From positions 1 through 64,000 of the forward strand of contig CAOKAE010000008.1 of NCBI GenBank assembly GCA_948466335.1: 64,000 nt of DNA. The letters run 5' to 3'. A program made the position numbers and the translations under genes. Of this stretch, positions 35,842 through 44,536 are shown one piece after another; the stretch's first letter is position 1, and every line of letters starts with the position of its first letter. The notes below the pieces were generated by a model that did no database searches, was not told the DNA's origin, and was given only the letters and a program-made list of their open reading frames with translations. The stretch is from an uncultured Coriobacteriia bacterium (lineage in GTDB: Bacteria; Actinomycetota; Coriobacteriia; Coriobacteriales; QAMH01).

Positions 35842-36345
35842 CTAGTTTTCCGTTGCGTCAACATCCTCGACACTAATTTCATCGACCTTGGTGTCATGAC
35901 GATGAACTGCATAGTTGGCCTTACCGGTGCCCTGGACCTCAATATGCGCCGCCTTGTGCGCCCCTTTGTTTTTGGACACAAAGGGTCCACGTGCCGCAAT
36001 GGGATCATATTGGGGAACCACCAGAAACTGCTTGGTCTTTGTAGATAGCTTTATCGCTAGATCCTCAACAGGACCATAGGTGATAATGTTTGCCAAACAG
36101 TGATGCACGCACATGGGTTCCTTGCCCTTAGCCGTACGAGCGGCACACAGATCGCACAGATCAGTAACGACGGGCCAATTATTGAAATTCCAGTGGCCCT
36201 CCCGCGTCTTCCAGGGACCATCGACTAAAACTTTGATCCCCGTCTCGCTCGCAGAATAGTCATGCTCTTCCTGGCAGGTGACCTGACAGGACCCGCAGTT
36301 TGTGCAGTATTCGTAATCGATAAGCAATCCGTACTGTGTCATCAT
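35842..36345 (-). CDS. 4Fe-4S ferredoxin-type electron-transfer subunit
   Basis: Predicted electron carrier for the molybdoenzyme encoded directly upstream. Two cluster-binding sets: Cys14, 17, 20, 24 (YCTNCGSCQVTC) and Cys64, 67, 79, 83 (LCDLC...CVHHC), enough for two 4Fe-4S clusters in a DmsB-like fold. 167 aa with a Lys/His-rich tail. No twin-arginine or Sec signal, so cytoplasmic. Its first ATG follows the oxidoreductase stop codon without a gap (a second ATG is next to it), so the pair is translated together. Confidence 0.9.
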   Translation of the reverse strand: MMTQYGLLIDYEYCTNCGSCQVTCQEEHDYSASETGIKVLVDGPWKTREGHWNFNNWPVVTDLCDLCAARTAKGKEPMCVHHCLANIITYGPVEDLAIKLSTKTKQFLVVPQYDPIAARGPFVSKNKGAHKAAHIEVQGTGKANYAVHRHDTKVDEISVEDVDATEN

Positions 36346-38721
36346 CTACACCAGCTTCCCGAACTTATCCCAGACTTCAGTCATATCCGTGTCGTAACTC
36401 TCCTCAATGGGCTCGATCTTGCACACGAAGCACTTGTTGGGAGCGCCAAATCCGAGCTTTCCAAAATGGAAGTTCGGAAGAAGGTTGTTGATATTGGAAC
36501 GGAAGTTGCCGTAGAGGTTGGGCTCACTCCCCTCCTCTTCGGGGAACCACCACGCATGCTGAGCATGCACTGTCTTCTCATCAACGATTTCACTCACACG
36601 GGCCTTCTGCACGCACTCGCCAAACGGACTCGAGAGCCTCACCCATTGCCCGTCAGCAATTCCATATTTCTGGGCAGTCACCGGATTAATCTCAGTAATG
36701 GGATCAGGGTTGAGAGCTCGAAGGCGTGGCACCTGACGGTGCTCGGAGTGGAAGAAGGCGGTGGTACGCGCGCCGGTGGTGAGAATAAGCGGGTATTCCT
36801 CCATAAGCTCGGGATCGGCAGGACCAAACTGCGGCTCCTCGTAGTATGGAAGCGGGTCCTCGCCAAATCCGTGAAAAGCGGTCGACCAGAGCTCTATGCG
36901 ACCCGTAGGCGTTGCGAAACCAGGCGTACCGTCTTCACGCATGAGGCCTTTCTCGTATTTATAGTATTCAATGGGAATCTGACAAACGACATTTTCAGCA
37001 ACCTTGTCGAAATACCTGCCCTCTTCGCGCTTGCCAAGCCTCAGCGCCTCCATAAATTCTTTGGCGCTCCTGAAATTGAATTCCTTGTCCCACAGCTCAG
37101 GACGGAGATGCCTTCCCAGTTCGTAGCACAACTCATAGTCCGTCTTGCAATCACCTACAGTGATTGCTTCGTGCATGAATCCAGCCGTCACCGTGCAAGG
37201 CGCATAGTGCGTAAACACAGTTCCGTCACGCTCGGCAACCGTTTTGAGCGGCAAGAAGATGTCACATGACGCTTCAATCGAGGGGTTCATGAATGTGTCA
37301 AAGCCAATGCAAAACTCGAGAGACTTGACGATGGCATCATGCCAGCGCTCTGGTTCCATCGAGGTGCAGCTCATAAGATTGTTACCCGCATAGAAGCCCA
37401 TCTTAATAGGATAGGGCTCTCCTGTTTCCAGGGCTTTGAGCATGAGATCTGCCTGTGCATTGAGTATGACCATGCAGTAAGCTGGATATTGGTCAAGGCC
37501 AACCATCTTGGCGAGCAGGTCATCGCCCACACCTTTGTCAAAGCCAAAGCCCACTTCATTATGGCCCGCCGACGAATTCGGGAGAAGTTGACCTCCAGGC
37601 GCATCAAGATTGCCCGTGATAGCCATAAGTGACACGATGACCTGTGCATGCTGCATACCGTTGGTCTTTTGGTCGGCGGAAAGACCCCATTGGATAGCGG
37701 CTGGATTGCCAGCAGCATACATACGCGCAGCAGCATAGATATCTTCAACGGGGACATCGCAAATTGTTGCTGCCTTTTCAGGAGGCATGGTGCTGCAGCG
37801 CTCGGCCAGCTCATCAAAGCCATAGCACCAGTAGCTCACAAAATCATGATCGTAGAGATCTTCCGAAATGATGATATCAAGCATCGCCATGCCGAGAGCA
37901 GTATCAGTGCCAGCGCGCAATTGAAGGAATATATCAGCTCTCGATGACAGCCAAGTCACACGAGGGTCGATTACAATAAGTCGCGTGCCCCGTCGCATCG
38001 CATCGATTACCGCGTGACCAAAGAAGCCGTCAGGACTCGATTCAAGCGGAGCTTTGCCCCAAATGAGAAGCACCTCGGTAAGGTCATAGCGAGGATCGTC
38101 CCAGCGACCAGGCAGCGCGCCTGCGTAATCCCATTCGGGATAAGTTGTGCCGCCGATATAGGCAATAGCAGCCAGGCGTGGCGTGTAGCAGGCATAACCT
38201 GATTGGGTATAACAGAAGTTTGGCGTACCGAAACACATGGAGCCAAACGGAAAGAACGTGCCGCCCTCACGGCCAGTTCCTGCAAACACCACAATTGATT
38301 CACGACCATATTGCGCAGTGATTCGGTCATATTCCGCCTTGATGATATCGAACGCTTCGTCCCAAGTGATGGTTTCCCAAGCATCGGCATTGCCTCTATC
38401 CTTGGGATCACGCTTCATCGGATGCAAGAGACGCGCGGGATTATAGATGTAGTCTTTGAGTGCAATGCAACGCGGGCAGAGTCGTCCCTGAGTTACGGGG
38501 TTGTTCTCGTCGCCCTCCACACGCTCCAGGCGGCCCTCAGCATCCACATAAAGCTTAAGGCCGCAGCCAACGGGATGACATCCTGGTGGTGACCAGGGGC
38601 TCGTGCGCGTAACCGTCATGCCATCCTCTTCATAGCGCCAGGGCTTGCCAATATCGTTCACGTCAGAGAGCGTGTCAAGCTTCACCACGGACGCCTTCTT
38701 GAAGAAATCGTCTTCGCTCAT
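36346..38721 (-). CDS. Molybdopterin-dependent oxidoreductase, catalytic subunit 1
   Basis: DMSO-reductase-superfamily enzyme, 791 aa, predicted to bind a bis-pyranopterin Mo or W cofactor. The N-terminal cluster region has SPPGCHPVGCG (Cys48, Cys53) and GRLCPRC (Cys82, Cys85). It is followed by FAGTGREGGTFFPFG, LLIWGKAPLESSPDGFFGHA, IDPRVTWLSSRADIFLQLR and the C-terminal cofactor-closing GARTTAFFHSEHRQVPRLR. No signal peptide, so cytoplasmic, unlike periplasmic DmsA. It resembles the branch with acetylene hydratase, pyrogallol transhydroxylase and gut catechol dehydroxylases. Substrate cannot be read from sequence. Paired with a 4Fe-4S protein; 82 bp after the second pair. Confidence 0.92.
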   Translation of the reverse strand: MSEDDFFKKASVVKLDTLSDVNDIGKPWRYEEDGMTVTRTSPWSPPGCHPVGCGLKLYVDAEGRLERVEGDENNPVTQGRLCPRCIALKDYIYNPARLLHPMKRDPKDRGNADAWETITWDEAFDIIKAEYDRITAQYGRESIVVFAGTGREGGTFFPFGSMCFGTPNFCYTQSGYACYTPRLAAIAYIGGTTYPEWDYAGALPGRWDDPRYDLTEVLLIWGKAPLESSPDGFFGHAVIDAMRRGTRLIVIDPRVTWLSSRADIFLQLRAGTDTALGMAMLDIIISEDLYDHDFVSYWCYGFDELAERCSTMPPEKAATICDVPVEDIYAAARMYAAGNPAAIQWGLSADQKTNGMQHAQVIVSLMAITGNLDAPGGQLLPNSSAGHNEVGFGFDKGVGDDLLAKMVGLDQYPAYCMVILNAQADLMLKALETGEPYPIKMGFYAGNNLMSCTSMEPERWHDAIVKSLEFCIGFDTFMNPSIEASCDIFLPLKTVAERDGTVFTHYAPCTVTAGFMHEAITVGDCKTDYELCYELGRHLRPELWDKEFNFRSAKEFMEALRLGKREEGRYFDKVAENVVCQIPIEYYKYEKGLMREDGTPGFATPTGRIELWSTAFHGFGEDPLPYYEEPQFGPADPELMEEYPLILTTGARTTAFFHSEHRQVPRLRALNPDPITEINPVTAQKYGIADGQWVRLSSPFGECVQKARVSEIVDEKTVHAQHAWWFPEEEGSEPNLYGNFRSNINNLLPNFHFGKLGFGAPNKCFVCKIEPIEESYDTDMTEVWDKFGKLV

Positions 38722-38803
38722 GTCGTTCCTTTTCTCTCGTCGAGGTGCTGACCGTTGCTCGCCAGCACCTCCGCCTCATAGTTAGTGCAGGAAAAGCAGT
38801 CTG

Positions 38804-39151
38804 CTACTCGCGCGTTGCCAGCAACGCCCAGCGAGTTTTGCCATCCATCTTCTTGGCAAGATCCTCAACATCGCCGTAGTACATGCACCAGGCTTGGCAA
38901 TGCTGAACGCAAGAAGGCATCTTTCCCTTCGTGGTTCGCCCCATGCAAAGGTCACAAGCCTTGGTAATCACAGGAAGCCAGGTCCACTCCCAATGGTCGG
39001 GAGCAGGCTTATCGGTGTACTCATAAGGACCCACTTCAGTTAGCTTGATTCCGAATTCGCCTTCCGGAAGCCCAAGAGTTTTTTTGCAGGCAACCTCGCA
39101 AGAGTGACAACCTGTGCAGTAGTCATAGTTGATAAGTATTCCCTTGGTCAT
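38804..39151 (-). CDS. Short 4Fe-4S electron-transfer subunit
   Basis: 115 aa ferredoxin-like partner for the oxidoreductase encoded 24 bp upstream. Cys12, 15, 18, 22 (YCTGCHSCEVAC) and Cys66, 69, 81, 85 (ACDLC...CVQHC) make two 4Fe-4S sites; Cys89 is extra. Same domain plan as the 167 aa protein at the other end of the cluster but without its tail. Cytoplasmic. No membrane anchor gene of the NrfD or DmsC type is nearby, so the electron donor is unclear. Confidence 0.9.
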   Translation of the reverse strand: MTKGILINYDYCTGCHSCEVACKKTLGLPEGEFGIKLTEVGPYEYTDKPAPDHWEWTWLPVITKACDLCMGRTTKGKMPSCVQHCQAWCMYYGDVEDLAKKMDGKTRWALLATRE

Positions 39152-39175
39152 TTTTATGCTCCTGTCTCTGTCGTG

Positions 39176-41734
39176 CTATTCAGCCAAACGTGCGCCGGTC
39201 TTCAAGTCGAAGCGCTCGTTATTTGCAGGATCAAACAGCTCATTACTGAAGACTTCATATTCCATGCCGGCATCCATAGCCTTGTGGAATCGGTCAATCT
39301 CGTCTTGCCTTGGAGAGTTGACCTTCTTATACCAGGGGAAATTGCCGGTCTCCGCAATCTGCTCGTAAGGCATCTTGTCACCTGGCTCGACGGGATAAAT
39401 CTTGCAGATCATTGACTTAATTGCAGAGCCCACACCTCCTTGACCGGTCACAAAAGCCTTGGTGCAGTTGTTCGGATTTGATTCAAAAGTGCCGAAAAGA
39501 TAGGGGGCCTCAGCTTTGCTCTCCGGGAACCACCACCCGTGCTCAGCATGGATGGTCTTTTCGTTCACGCGTGGAGACAGCTTCACCTTCTGCTTGAAAC
39601 GACCGTGGTCGTTTTCAATCCAAATCCACTGGCCATCCTTCACGCCGTACTTCTCGGCAGTCTTGGGATTGACGAGCACCAGGGGCTCAGGGTGCAGCTC
39701 TCGCATGGTGGGCAGCTGGCGATGCTCGGAATGGAAGAACTCGAAGGAACGGCCACCGCAAGTCAAAATGAGCGGGTAGGTTTCCATGAGCTCCGGAGTA
39801 GATATGGGACCTTCGGGAGGCTCGACGTGGAATGGAGTGTCGGAAAGGCCCCAGTAGGTATATAGCATGGGGGTAAGTTCCAGACGACCCGAAGGAGTAC
39901 CGTATCCAACGCTGCCGTCAGGACGATAGAGACCCTTAGCAGCTTTGTTGTAGGAAGCGTTAAATTCATCGTAAGCATGGCCACACATCGCGGGATCTTC
40001 GACCAGCTCTTTCCAGGTGTGCTTGAAAAGCGTGCTTCCCGAACTCTTAATTCCAGCATTATCGGCTGCTTCAGAAGTCGCAAACGCTGAGCCAGAGCCC
40101 TCCCGCAGATACCAATCGAGCCAATCTATATCGCTGTCCCACTGATTAAAGACCTCGGGATTCAGGCGCTTTCCAAGCTCAACGATAATCTGCTCATCAG
40201 ATTTTGCCTCGTAGAAGTCAGCAACCTTCACCATTGCACGAGCCGGCGTCCACCAAGTGCGAGCCGAATTACGCTCGGCGCTCATAGCGACCGGCAGTAC
40301 GATATCCGCCAGCGCTACAGATGTAGGCGTCATGTAAGGATCCGCATTTACGATAAATGGGATTTTTTGCATAGCCTCATACAAGCGTGCAGCATCCATG
40401 CCAGGACACGAAAGCGTATTCGAGGATTGAATCCACATCATCTTGATGGGATAAGGGAATCCTTCTTCGATAGCCTGGAGCAAGCCGTCAGAGGATGCAT
40501 GCGCGACAAAATCGCCGCCATCGATAGAAAGCGCAAAATTGTTGTTGAGCTTCTTAATACGCCATTCTTCTGGCGTGAAGTGCTCGCCCGTCGCATAGCC
40601 CGCGTTGATCTCGAATGCATTGTGCAGGAGTATGTTGCCACCAGGAACATCAATATTTCCACAAATTGCCATAAGGTCACAGCCGGCAAGACAAAGCGAC
40701 ATGGCTGAAAGCTGCTGGTCAAAGGCAAGGCCCCATTGAATTGCGCCGGGCTTTGCCGAAGCGTAGAGGCGAGCAGAGTTGCGAATATCATCCGCATCAA
40801 GATCGCAAATTGGTGCAGCCCACTCCGGAGTCATGTCCTTCACAGACTCCTTGAGCTTGTCCAGCCCCATGCACCACAAATCAACGAACTCGTGATCGTA
40901 GAGGTCTTCCTCAAGAATGACGTTGAGCCATGCGCAGGCAAGGGCCGCGTCGGTGCCAGGACGAATCTGCAACCAATAATCTGCACGGGCACCCCACCAT
41001 GTAAGCCGCGGGTCAATCGATATGATGCGTGTGCCCATCTGCACGCACGGAACAAGCCAGTGGCCCACAAAGCCATCAGCATTCGAAGCTAGGGGTTCAT
41101 TACCCCAAACAACCAGAACCTCGGGAGGATTCCATTCGGGGTTGGCATAGCGAGCGGGGTGTCCTTCGGAGGCGTCCACTACAGGAAAGTCGCCAAAAGG
41201 AGCCACGGCACCACACACGCGTGGCATATAGCAAGCAAAGCCTGTGAAGCCAAAAGTGGAAATATTAGGCGTCTTTAAGGCAGCTTGGCCAAAAAAGGGC
41301 ACCTGCCAGTTAATGTTGCGGCCTGTACCGTGGACGCAGATGATTGCGTTTCCGCCGTTAGTCTCCCAAATCGAGCGCACTTTTTCCTCGATCTCGTCAT
41401 AAGCCTCATCCCACGAGATGCGCTCCCATTTGTTCTCGCCGCGTTCTCCGGCCCTACGCATGGGATATTTCAGTCGATCCGGGCTGTTGATAGACTCCAC
41501 CAAATTCAAGCAGCGAATGCAGAGCTTTCCGTTCGTACACGGATCCAGAGGGTCGCCTTCGATTTTCTCGACTTTGCCGTCCTTTGTGTAGAGCAAAATT
41601 CCACATGAGGTGTGACAGCCGGGAGGCGAGTAGTGATACGTGCGGGTTACCGTGTAGCCATCTTCTTCCCAACGCCACTCACCTTCGTGATAGGCCTCTT
41701 TATCGATGCTATCCAAAAACTCCTGATAGTCCAT
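39176..41734 (-). CDS. Molybdopterin-dependent oxidoreductase, catalytic subunit 2
   Basis: Second DMSO-reductase-superfamily catalytic subunit, 852 aa. It is related to its neighbour but not a recent duplicate. N-terminal cluster residues are Cys40 and Cys44 (SPPGCHTSCG) with GKLCIRC (Cys72, Cys75). Cofactor-fold landmarks: HGTGRNINWQVPFFG, VLVVWGNEPLASNADGFVGH, IDPRLTWWGARADYWLQIRP and GGRSFEFFHSEHRQLPTMR. No signal peptide. GFACYMPR corresponds to GYACYTPR in the other enzyme; its Cys is a candidate metal ligand (inference). First enzyme gene after the MFS transporter. Substrate unknown. Confidence 0.92.
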   Translation of the reverse strand: MDYQEFLDSIDKEAYHEGEWRWEEDGYTVTRTYHYSPPGCHTSCGILLYTKDGKVEKIEGDPLDPCTNGKLCIRCLNLVESINSPDRLKYPMRRAGERGENKWERISWDEAYDEIEEKVRSIWETNGGNAIICVHGTGRNINWQVPFFGQAALKTPNISTFGFTGFACYMPRVCGAVAPFGDFPVVDASEGHPARYANPEWNPPEVLVVWGNEPLASNADGFVGHWLVPCVQMGTRIISIDPRLTWWGARADYWLQIRPGTDAALACAWLNVILEEDLYDHEFVDLWCMGLDKLKESVKDMTPEWAAPICDLDADDIRNSARLYASAKPGAIQWGLAFDQQLSAMSLCLAGCDLMAICGNIDVPGGNILLHNAFEINAGYATGEHFTPEEWRIKKLNNNFALSIDGGDFVAHASSDGLLQAIEEGFPYPIKMMWIQSSNTLSCPGMDAARLYEAMQKIPFIVNADPYMTPTSVALADIVLPVAMSAERNSARTWWTPARAMVKVADFYEAKSDEQIIVELGKRLNPEVFNQWDSDIDWLDWYLREGSGSAFATSEAADNAGIKSSGSTLFKHTWKELVEDPAMCGHAYDEFNASYNKAAKGLYRPDGSVGYGTPSGRLELTPMLYTYWGLSDTPFHVEPPEGPISTPELMETYPLILTCGGRSFEFFHSEHRQLPTMRELHPEPLVLVNPKTAEKYGVKDGQWIWIENDHGRFKQKVKLSPRVNEKTIHAEHGWWFPESKAEAPYLFGTFESNPNNCTKAFVTGQGGVGSAIKSMICKIYPVEPGDKMPYEQIAETGNFPWYKKVNSPRQDEIDRFHKAMDAGMEYEVFSNELFDPANNERFDLKTGARLAE

Positions 41735-41809
41735 GAGTTCCTCCTTACATTAGGCACTTCTTTGATTTGAAAGAGGCGCCCCATACAGAAGGCGCCTCTA
41801 GATATGTAG

Positions 41810-43045
41810 TTATTTAACTTTGCGTAAACCAATGAGCAGACACGCGATGGCAATGATGTAGCAGGGGATGAGCACGACCCAGGTCGCCATAGTCCACCCG
41901 AACGCCACAATGGCGTTGCCCATGAACATTGCACCAACGAACATGCCGGTATTCTGAAAAAAGCAAACGAGTGCATTTGCTGAGGGAACAAGCTCCTCAC
42001 GCCTTGCAAGCTCGGGCGCAATAGTCATAACGAGTGCCGGCACAAAGCCACCAGCAATACCACCCAGCACGATGATGCCGTAATAGGCCTCAACGGAATG
42101 TGATGTGAATACCAAGCAGGTATAAACGAAGCCTGCCGCCAGGCCTACAAAAAGCACCCACTTGCGCGTATGCAGCACGTCGGAGAGTTTGCCCGAAATC
42201 GGAGCGAAAATGGCACCGAGTACTGCTGCGCCGCTCGCAATGAGGCCTGCTACAGTCAGAGTGGCCCCAACATTGTCACTGGTCAGATAGGTAGTGAAGA
42301 AGCCGTTAATGGCCATATAGGCCGCCTCATCAAAGAAGAAGCACAAGCCGAGCGCCCACAAAGCAGGAATCATAAAAACAAGCTTGGTTGCGTGCTTGAC
42401 CGGAGCCGCGTCAACATCGACCGGCTCGCCATTCCATCCCTCGGGGGCATTGCGATAGAAAATCATGAACAATATAAGCGCGACGACATCGAATACGATC
42501 ATCATCCACCATATTCCCTGCCAGCTCCATCCAGCCTGGTCTACAAGGGCGCTGTAGAGCGTCGGGCAAATGAACATAGCTGAAGCAACCCACATGCCCC
42601 AAAGACCGAATGCTAGGCCACGCTTATTGCCAGGGAACCACGGGAAGAGCGCCGACGCACCTGCCACGTTCATAAAACCCATGCCAGCACCCTCAATAAC
42701 ACGAGAGATTATGAACATAGTGAGGTTGCTAGAGAGAACACCAACTAGGCCGCCAACAATGCCGCATGCTGCTGCAAGCGCAACGGTAAAACGTAGGCCA
42801 ATCTTCGGAATCATCCAAGCAACAGGAAAGGCAAGGACAAAGCCCATGATGTAAAACGCCGCAATAATCCAACCGATAGCATCAGGACTGATGCCAAAGT
42901 ACGGCATGAGTATAGGAGCAAGGGTCGTTACCTTTGCCATATTTGAAGATGCGGTCCACGCCGCAAGAAACGTGACTATGAATACCACCCATCCATAGCC
43001 AACCTTTTTGTCCGGATTTACCGGCTGCACTGCCATTTGCTCCAT
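41810..43045 (-). CDS. MFS transporter of the molybdoenzyme cluster
   Basis: Twelve-helix major facilitator, 411 aa, in the cytoplasmic membrane. It probably imports the substrate or exports the product of the oxidoreductases. VVFIVTFLAAWTASSNMAKV starts helix 1; a short cytoplasmic loop after helix 2 precedes GLRFTVALAAACGIVGG, and the mid-loop has WNGEPVDVDAAPVKHATKL. I start at ATG 43045 (MEQMAVQPVNPDKK), eight bases after AAGGAGG; the frame stays open for 79 non-homologous codons upstream. First gene of the cluster, 75 bp before oxidoreductase 2. Confidence 0.92.
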   Translation of the reverse strand: MEQMAVQPVNPDKKVGYGWVVFIVTFLAAWTASSNMAKVTTLAPILMPYFGISPDAIGWIIAAFYIMGFVLAFPVAWMIPKIGLRFTVALAAACGIVGGLVGVLSSNLTMFIISRVIEGAGMGFMNVAGASALFPWFPGNKRGLAFGLWGMWVASAMFICPTLYSALVDQAGWSWQGIWWMMIVFDVVALILFMIFYRNAPEGWNGEPVDVDAAPVKHATKLVFMIPALWALGLCFFFDEAAYMAINGFFTTYLTSDNVGATLTVAGLIASGAAVLGAIFAPISGKLSDVLHTRKWVLFVGLAAGFVYTCLVFTSHSVEAYYGIIVLGGIAGGFVPALVMTIAPELARREELVPSANALVCFFQNTGMFVGAMFMGNAIVAFGWTMATWVVLIPCYIIAIACLLIGLRKVK

Positions 43046-43497
43046 TTCCCCAACCTCCTTAATCGACTTGCATGCGCCCCTCACCTTCCTGATGGCCCTC
43101 TTCCGGCACCGAATGACCGTCACTACGGACACCTCTTCAGTGTCACTAAAAGAGAAGAGGGCCAAGGGGGAGGAAGGAGAGGAGTGGCGATTACACCTGC
43201 TTTTGCAGGCTTTATTGCCGGCGTAATAGTAGTAAGGCGCATCTCGATTCGGGAATTCTCCCAAGCGGTCGATTTGCGCCAAGAGACATGCGAAAATTTT
43301 CCCTGACCTAGATATAGGAGCTCTAAACCCATCAGGTTTAGAGCTCCTATCAAGGGATTTTGAGAATCTCAGAGCCTAGAATTCCGCCAATGGCAATTGG
43401 CTTTCGTTCGTGCTCAATCGGAGGAAACGCAAACAACTGGAAATTTGCTCAGAGAGAGCCTGCATCATGTCAGTCAGAAACGGGGTTGAGACTGAGG
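43046..43497. other. 452 bp region upstream of the MFS gene
   Basis: Must hold the promoter of the molybdoenzyme operon, though I see no clear -35/-10 pair. Visible elements are a near-palindrome GGGAATTCTCCC (about 43245-43262), a purine-rich strand near 43155-43185 and a strong hairpin at 43314-43350. No coding signature. Confidence 0.5.
43314..43350. terminator. Perfect 16 bp hairpin ahead of the MFS gene
   Basis: ATAGGAGCTCTAAACC and its exact complement flank a 5-base loop. No long T-run follows in either direction. It lies between the Rpn remnant and the MFS leader and could insulate the operon from upstream transcription. Confidence 0.55.
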
Positions 43498-43946
43498 CTA
43501 CACGCCGTATTGTTCGCAGAGGGATTCAACGTCGGATTCCGCAATTGTCGTGACTATATCATCTGCAGGGACACCCGCCGCAATCATCGCAGCGAATAGC
43601 GCATCGTGCGAGCAGCACCTTTCTCGAAGCCTTCTTGCAGTCCCTCTTCCCTGCCAATGCGAACGCCGTAGTTGTAGCGGTCGCGCATCTCCTGCTCCCA
43701 GGTGTGGATACCCATCTTGAGCTCCTCGCTTTCGCATGCGACCTCAACCGCGCGCGCAAGGTCTTGCACGAGGTCGTCGCTTCCGCCGACGTCGTTGGTC
43801 AAGACGTATTGTAGCAGCTCAGCGATGGGCTCCTCCACTTCGGAGAGGTTTCCTGCGGCGTTGTATACGTAGCTTATGGCTCCATCACAAAGCCCGACAC
43901 CTGTGCTTTCCTCGCACATCGTACGGAAGGTGTATCTCGCACGCCC
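43498..43946 (-). pseudogene. Truncated, frameshifted Rpn-family nuclease remnant
   Basis: C-terminal part of an Rpn/PD-(D/E)XK recombination-promoting nuclease. The readable part starts at RYTFRTMCEESTGVGLCDG, runs through GREEGLQEGFEKG, then a one-base shift near 43600-43620 moves it to another frame that ends with ALFAAMIAAGVPADDIVTTI. About 170-200 N-terminal residues with the nuclease core are missing. The 5' break is at the edge of dispersed-repeat copy B, suggesting recombination there. Confidence 0.75.
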
Positions 43947-43950
43947 CTCG

Positions 43951-44010
43951 CCGAGACAACCACCCCGAGACCCTGGACAAAGTCGGAACGTTTTCGGAGT
44001 AAAAGCGGAG
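43951..44010. repeat. Dispersed CACCCCGAGA repeat, copy B
   Basis: CCGAGACAACCACCCCGAGA then CCTGGACAA, GTCGGAACG and TTTTCGGAGTA. It abuts the broken 5' end of the Rpn remnant. Related to the copies at 18990 and 48419. Confidence 0.7.
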
Positions 44011-44074
44011 CATTTCCTGAACAATTTCTGAAGAATGCCCATCGTTCCGGTTGAGGACAGAGCGGAGACGCAAC

Positions 44075-44536
44075 TCACACCAACACGGTGCGAACCGGCC
44101 CCACCTTGCCGTCCTCGAGCTCGACGATTGCGATGCTTCGCTTGGACCCGCCACGGGGACGAAAGGCACCGCCTGGGTTGATGATGCGGCAATCTCCCCG
44201 CATCTCGTCACGCGGCACATGGGTGTGGCCGTGAATTGCCAGGTCATACTCACCGCTATCAGCGGCGCGCTCGGCATCTTTGGGGTAATGCGATACGAAT
44301 AGCCTTACGCCCCCGATGGTCCGCACGGCGTGGTCCTTCACGCCCGGGCCGTAGTCCGTGTAGATGTCGTTGTTTCCCAGCACCGCAGTGGTGGGGGCCA
44401 GAGCCTCGAGCTCCAAGAGCACCGATTGCGCGCCAATGTCGCCCGCATGAATAATGTGATCGACGTTCGACAACGCTTCGAGCGCATCGTCGCTGATGCG
44501 CCCGTGAGTGTCCGATATGATGCCAACCGTGGGCAT
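44075..44536 (-). CDS. YfcE-type metallophosphoesterase
   Basis: Predicted phosphodiesterase of the MJ0936/YfcE family, 153 aa. All di-metal ligands are present: Asp9 and His11 (SDTHG), Asp33 (HAGDIG), Asn56 (GNND), His83 (SHYP), His104 and His106 (HGHTH). The ATG at 44536 overlaps the stop of the polyphosphate kinase gene in a TAATG, so the two are coupled. A joint role in phosphate or nucleotide metabolism is possible. The longer open frame upstream lies inside the kinase gene and is unrelated. Confidence 0.92.
   Translation of the reverse strand: MPTVGIISDTHGRISDDALEALSNVDHIIHAGDIGAQSVLLELEALAPTTAVLGNNDIYTDYGPGVKDHAVRTIGGVRLFVSHYPKDAERAADSGEYDLAIHGHTHVPRDEMRGDCRIINPGGAFRPRGGSKRSIAIVELEDGKVGPVRTVLV

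Noticed and set aside
43046-43282. Long N-terminal extension of the MFS transporter
   Set aside because: The 79 extra codons include no family similarity, and a strong Shine-Dalgarno site stands directly before the ATG at 43045.
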